From contig DKYP01000087.1 in the NCBI GenBank assembly GCA_002499945.1, positions 1 to 10,084 of the forward strand: a DNA stretch of 10,084 bases. Direction: 5' to 3'. The first letter of the stretch is position 1. Each line of letters starts with the position of its first letter. Of the stretch, positions 6,811-10,084 are shown piece after piece. Source of the DNA: Lachnoclostridium sp. UBA7097. Lineage in GTDB: Bacteria > Bacillota > Clostridia > Lachnospirales > Lachnospiraceae. A program made the position numbers and the translations under genes. The notes beneath the pieces are model-generated. The model worked only from the letters and a program-made list of their open reading frames with translations. It was not told the origin of the DNA and searched no databases.

Positions 6811-6914
6811 TTGCACAAGGATTAAAGACAGCCGTACGGGCAGGGCATAATCCTTGGCAGGGGCATCTTTATGCATCTGGCGGCTTTTTATGCCGGATGC
6901 AGGTAAGGGACTGT
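6811..6914 (+). other. Highly structured non-coding segment after tRNA-Pro; possible small RNA or tRNA trailer
   Basis: Two well-formed hairpins sit between the tRNA 3' end and the terminator. Stem A is CAAGGATTA (6816-6824) with TAATCCTTG (6848-6856), 9 bp. Its 23-nt loop contains GCCGTACGGGC. Stem B is TGCATCTGGC (6872-6881) with GCCGGATGCA (6892-6901), 10 bp with one G-U pair. No open frame with a ribosome binding site covers it. No separate promoter is evident, so it is probably transcribed with the tRNA and ends at the terminator at 6915-6948. It matches no riboswitch consensus I recognise (checked by eye for c-di-GMP, T-box, TPP and fluoride cores). It could be a processed small RNA or only an unusually long trailer. 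Confidence 0.45.
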
Positions 6915-6948
6915 ATACCACCAGCATTAGAAGGCTGGTGGTATTTTT
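6915..6948 (+). terminator. Intrinsic terminator of the tRNA-Pro transcript
   Basis: A perfect 11-bp stem pairs ATACCACCAGC (6915-6925) with GCTGGTGGTAT (6934-6944) around ATTAGAAG, followed by TTTTT (6944-6948). It ends 12 bp before the -35 box of the chemoreceptor promoter, separating the two transcripts. Confidence 0.93.
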
Positions 6949-6960
6949 CATTTAAATTTA

Positions 6961-6990
6961 TTGACTAAGTTATATAATAAATTGTATAAT
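6961..6990 (+). promoter_or_regulatory. Promoter of the chemoreceptor operon
   Basis: TTGACT (6961-6966), an 18-bp spacer and a perfect TATAAT (6985-6990). The expected start near 6997 gives a leader of about 80 nt. The box form is vegetative sigma-70, not the sigma-28 type often found at motility genes. The TTG that a gene finder could take as a start codon (6961) is part of the -35 box. Confidence 0.72.
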
Positions 6991-7077
6991 GTTAATATAA
7001 AGAAAAATTCCGGATGTATTTTACAGAATGCATTTTGCACAAATATGTCAACAAAGGGACAGTACCAGGAGGTGGCT

Positions 7078-9096
7078 ATGGGAAAGGTGGAAAAAAGCAT
7101 CAGGGGAAAAGAAAAAAGAAGGGAAAGGGTAACTTCTATAAAGTTTAAGCTTCTAAGGATTATTATACCAGTAGTTATTGTAATGGTTGGTATTCTTGTA
7201 TTATTTTCATACCAGATATCAAAGGGGCTTCTGGAAGGTTCATCACACAACCTGTTAGAGCTGTCAGTGAGCAAACAGGCAACACAGATAGAGGCATGGC
7301 TGGATGAAAACCTTGCATCATTTAAGATGGCAAAGCAGTCAATTGAAGCAACAAAGCCTGACAGTGCATCATTACAGGCAATTCTTGATGGTTATTACGG
7401 ATTTAACCCGAACTTTACAGATGGCATATATATTGCTGGTTCAGATGGCAGTGTAGTAAAGGCGTCACAGTCAGGGCTTACAATTAATAATGCTACGGAA
7501 TCTGTATGGTATAAGCAGGGGATTACCAGAAAAAACATGGCATATACAAGTGCTTACAAGAATGAAGATGGCAATGATGTTGTAAGTGCAGCAGGTATTT
7601 TAAATGATGGTTCCGGGGTATTAAAAGTTATAGCAGCAGATTTGTCTATAGATAAAATATCAATAATTGTTAATTCATTTATTGATATGGAGGGGGCACA
7701 TGCTTTTCTTGTTGATAAAGATACAAAACTGGTAATTGCCCACAGGGATTCAGCATTAATTTCAACAGGGCTTGGTGACAATAAAGAAGATAAGTTTTTT
7801 ACAGCCCTTGATGAAAAGTTTAGCAAGAATGATTTTACATATTCTTCTATTGACGGAAATATGACAGTTTTTGAAGAGATTTCAGGAACAGACTGGATTC
7901 TTGTTTCATATGTGCCAGAGTCACTTGTGCTGGCAGATGTTAATGATTTAAGGATAAAGCTGGTTTTTATAGGTGTTGTCCTGATACTGCTCCTTTGTGT
8001 TATTATTGACCGTGCTGTTAATATAATGATACGTCCTGTAAGCAGGATTACAGATACAATTACAACTATGTCTTCTGGTGATTTTACTGTAGATGTTGAA
8101 GTAAAAGGACGTGATGAAATTGCCCTGATGGGACGCAGTGTTAAGCAGTTTATGGCTTCAATGAGGGATATTTTAAGGGATATACATAATATTTCCGGGC
8201 AGTTAAGTGAGCAGGCATGGAACAGTGACAGTATATCATCACAGCTTTATAGTTCAGCACAGACACAGGCAAATTCAATGTCGGAACTTAACACAACAGT
8301 TGACCAGCTTTCAATATCTGTTAATGAAATTGCAGAGAATGCAACAAGGCTTGCCATGGTTGTTACAGATACACATGAGGACAGTGGCCATGTTGATGAG
8401 AAAATGAGGGAAACGGTCAGTGTTTCTAATAAAGGCCGTTCAGATATGCAAAAGATTGGTGTTGCAATGAAGGATATCAGTAATTCAATTAGTGAACTGG
8501 ATGCCGCTGTGGATAAGGTTGGTGAAGCTTCAGAAGAAATTACAAAGATAGTTGCCATGATTGGTGACATTGCAGATGAAACAAACCTTCTGTCACTTAA
8601 TGCTTCTATTGAAGCAGCAAGGGCAGGGGAAATGGGCAAAGGTTTTGCTGTAGTTGCTTCCCAGATTGGGCATCTTGCACAGAGCAGCACAGATTCAGTT
8701 GGAAATATTACAAAACTTATTGATGAAATCAGGGAACTTGTAAATAATGCAGTTGTCCAGGCGGGGACAAGTTCAAGGAATATTGATGAAAGCAGCCAGC
8801 TTATATATACAGCAATGGAAACATTTGATATTATATATAAAAATATAGAAGAAACCAATGAACTTATAGCACATATGATAAATAAGGTTGGTGAGGTTGA
8901 TGAAGTAGCAACAACTGTAGCCGCAATTTCAGAGGAGCAGGCAGCAAGTTCTGATGAAATACTTGCAACATCTGAAAATATGGTGGTACAGGCTAATTCA
9001 ATTTCTGATAACAGCCATAAAGTTGCAGATGATTCAAAGACTCTTGCAGAAACAGCTGAAAGATTATCCAGACAGGTTAATACATTTAAAATATAA
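7078..9096 (+). CDS. Methyl-accepting chemotaxis protein with extracellular Cache domain
   Basis: 672 aa from ATG 7078, where AGGAGG (7067-7072) lies 5 nt upstream. The frame is open upstream to a TTG at 6961, but that overlaps the promoter. A basic N-terminus precedes TM1 (about 25-45). Residues about 46-290 form an extracellular double-Cache-like domain (A-Y-T-S-A-Y, V-V-S-A-A-G, G-V-L-K-V-I-A-A-D). TM2 is about 295-310. A HAMP domain begins at I-M-I-R-P-V-S-R (P320) and runs to about 370. The cytoplasmic coiled-coil signalling domain follows, with the canonical hairpin tip (I-A-D-E-T-N-L-L-S-L-N-A-S-I-E-A-A-R-A-G-E, 498-518, then G-K-G-F-A-V-V-A). A likely methylation segment is S-E-E-Q-A-A-S-S-D-E near the end. 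The C-terminus (R-Q-V-N-T-F-K-I) carries no CheR-binding pentapeptide. It should control CheA/CheW, and it is followed at 27 bp by a sugar-binding lipoprotein gene. The ligand is unknown. Confidence 0.95.
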   Translation: MGKVEKSIRGKEKRRERVTSIKFKLLRIIIPVVIVMVGILVLFSYQISKGLLEGSSHNLLELSVSKQATQIEAWLDENLASFKMAKQSIEATKPDSASLQAILDGYYGFNPNFTDGIYIAGSDGSVVKASQSGLTINNATESVWYKQGITRKNMAYTSAYKNEDGNDVVSAAGILNDGSGVLKVIAADLSIDKISIIVNSFIDMEGAHAFLVDKDTKLVIAHRDSALISTGLGDNKEDKFFTALDEKFSKNDFTYSSIDGNMTVFEEISGTDWILVSYVPESLVLADVNDLRIKLVFIGVVLILLLCVIIDRAVNIMIRPVSRITDTITTMSSGDFTVDVEVKGRDEIALMGRSVKQFMASMRDILRDIHNISGQLSEQAWNSDSISSQLYSSAQTQANSMSELNTTVDQLSISVNEIAENATRLAMVVTDTHEDSGHVDEKMRETVSVSNKGRSDMQKIGVAMKDISNSISELDAAVDKVGEASEEITKIVAMIGDIADETNLLSLNASIEAARAGEMGKGFAVVASQIGHLAQSSTDSVGNITKLIDEIRELVNNAVVQAGTSSRNIDESSQLIYTAMETFDIIYKNIEETNELIAHMINKVGEVDEVATTVAAISEEQAASSDEILATSENMVVQANSISDNSHKVADDSKTLAETAERLSRQVNTFKI

Positions 9097-9123
9097 AACA
9101 GCAGAAAGGGGGCATAAGGCATT

Positions 9124-10084
9124 ATGAAGAAGTTTTTAAGCCTGGCACTGGTATGCCTGCTCTGTATTAATACAGTTACAGGGTGCAGCAGTAACGGGAC
9201 AGGAAACAGAAGCGGGACCAGGATATACCTTACAGTATCACAGGCGGATACATTCAGGAGTTCGCTTATAGAGGCAGCCAGGAAAGAGGCAGAAAGCATT
9301 GGCGCAGAATTTGTTGCAGAAGACGCCGGGGGAGTGCTTGAAACACAGGTTGCACAGATTAAAAATGCAGTTAAAGAAGGATATGATGTTATTTTATGTA
9401 ATCCTATAAATACAGATACTGCACTTGAGCTTGAAGAAATTGCAGAAGGTATACCAATAGTATTTTATAACAGCTGTCCTGATGATAAAAGGCTTAAGGC
9501 TGACAAATATATATATGTAGGTTCAAGCGAGGCAGATGCTGGCAGATACCAGGCTGAATATATACTGGAAAACAGCCAGGGCAAAGATGAGATAAATATA
9601 GTAATAATGGAGGGTGAACTTGGACATTCTGCCACAAAAGGAAGGACAGATTCACTTGTACAGGCACTTAAGGAGTCAGGCAAAACCATCAATGTGGTTT
9701 TTAAAGATACAGCAGAATGGGACCAGGAAAAGGCAAAAGAATTATTTAATATATTCCTGTCAACAGGCCAGCCATATGATTTTGTTGCAAGTAATAATGA
9801 TTCAATGGCACTTGGTGTACTTGATGCTTATGCTGAAAATAATATTAACCCGGCGGATGCACCAGTGCTTGGCGTAGATGCTACATCAGACGGGTGTGCT
9901 GCCATTGAGGACGGGAAAATGGTATTTACTGTATACCAGTCCGCAAAAGGGCAGGGCGAGTATGCCATAAAAGCAGCAGCAGAACTTGCAAAGGGTGGTT
10001 CAATAAGCAGTATAGAAGGTGCAACAGAAGATAATAAGTATGTATATGTGCCATTTGAAAAAGTTACAGCTTCTAATGTAAGCA
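9124..10084 (+). CDS. Sugar-binding lipoprotein of the RbsB/MglB-like periplasmic-binding family (3' end outside window)
   Basis: 320 codons are visible and the frame is open to the window edge. The start ATG follows AGAAAGGGGG (9103-9112, 11 nt) and TAAGG (9115-9119, 4 nt), so ribosome binding may be moderate. The lipoprotein signal has M-K-K-F, a hydrophobic core and the lipobox V-T-G-C with Cys21 as the lipidation site. A Ser/Gly/Asn-rich linker follows. The mature part is a Peripla_BP_4-type fold: a first strand I-Y-L-T-V-S-Q, D-V-I-L-C-N-P-I-N-T near 90, I-P-I-V-F-Y-N-S-C, a hinge-like I-V-I-M-E-G-E-L-G-H, then A-S-N-N-D-S-M-A-L-G-V-L-D-A, V-L-G-V-D-A-T and T-V-Y-Q-S-A-K-G-Q-G. These are hallmarks of ribose/galactose-type binding proteins. 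It is tethered outside the membrane. Downstream ABC transporter genes are not in view. With the chemoreceptor 27 bp upstream it may present ligand to the receptor. Confidence 0.9.
   Translation, partial: MKKFLSLALVCLLCINTVTGCSSNGTGNRSGTRIYLTVSQADTFRSSLIEAARKEAESIGAEFVAEDAGGVLETQVAQIKNAVKEGYDVILCNPINTDTALELEEIAEGIPIVFYNSCPDDKRLKADKYIYVGSSEADAGRYQAEYILENSQGKDEINIVIMEGELGHSATKGRTDSLVQALKESGKTINVVFKDTAEWDQEKAKELFNIFLSTGQPYDFVASNNDSMALGVLDAYAENNINPADAPVLGVDATSDGCAAIEDGKMVFTVYQSAKGQGEYAIKAAAELAKGGSISSIEGATEDNKYVYVPFEKVTASNVS

Noticed and set aside
6811..6948. Known riboswitch or T-box leader
   Set aside because: The cores of c-di-GMP, T-box, TPP and fluoride elements were not found by eye, and the segment lies before a terminator and a separate promoter, so it does not lead the chemoreceptor mRNA.
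6580..6968. Two overlapping open frames across the tRNA and its downstream region
   Set aside because: Both read through the tRNA-Pro gene and through hairpins; no ribosome binding site, and the region is explained by RNA features.
8247..9299. Long minus-strand open frame (350 codons) opposite the chemoreceptor
   Set aside because: Its Ser/Ala/Leu/Ile-rich composition is the reverse image of the coiled-coil signalling domain, and it spans into the next real gene; no ribosome binding site or domain.

Overview
The window looks like a chromosomal piece of a low-GC, anaerobic, Gram-positive member of the Clostridia, most likely a motile gut Lachnospiraceae (Roseburia/Agathobacter/Butyrivibrio-like; the genus cannot be fixed from this sequence). 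Pointers are the NfnAB-type flavoenzyme pair, a DUF5688-family protein, a BspA-type leucine-rich-repeat surface protein, a Cache-type chemoreceptor, strong AGGAGG/GGGGG ribosome binding sites and A/T-rich spacers. All convincing genes lie on the + strand.

Left block (1-2440): the 3' end of an NfnA-like FAD/NAD and [2Fe-2S] subunit, a complete NfnB-like (GltA-annotated) iron-sulfur flavoprotein, and a 183-aa protein of unknown function, closed by a strong intrinsic terminator. Spacing and the lack of an internal terminator suggest one operon. NfnAB enzymes couple NADH, ferredoxin and NADP+ by electron bifurcation, so the block probably serves redox balance and NADPH supply.

Middle block (2441-6672): a gene-free stretch of about 510 bp with a direct repeat, an inverted repeat and a hairpin leads to a DUF5688 gene. 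Next comes an 850-aa secreted protein with its own near-consensus promoter. It has a signal peptide, eleven 23-residue BspA-type repeats, five copies of a second G-V/M-L module and a C-terminal fibronectin-III-like domain.

Right block (6673-10084): a promoter, tRNA-Pro(CGG), and about 100 nt of unexplained, highly structured non-coding sequence ending in an intrinsic terminator. Immediately after it a new sigma-70-type promoter drives a 672-aa methyl-accepting chemotaxis protein. Twenty-seven bases downstream starts a lipoprotein of the periplasmic sugar-binding (RbsB/MglB-like) family, which runs off the window. This pair suggests a chemoreceptor co-expressed with its own binding protein.

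I see no CRISPR array, insertion sequence, prophage or recognisable defence system. The least explained items are the structured RNA after the tRNA, the unknown protein in the nfn operon, the repeat-rich spacer before the DUF5688 gene, and the receptor/binding-protein pair.
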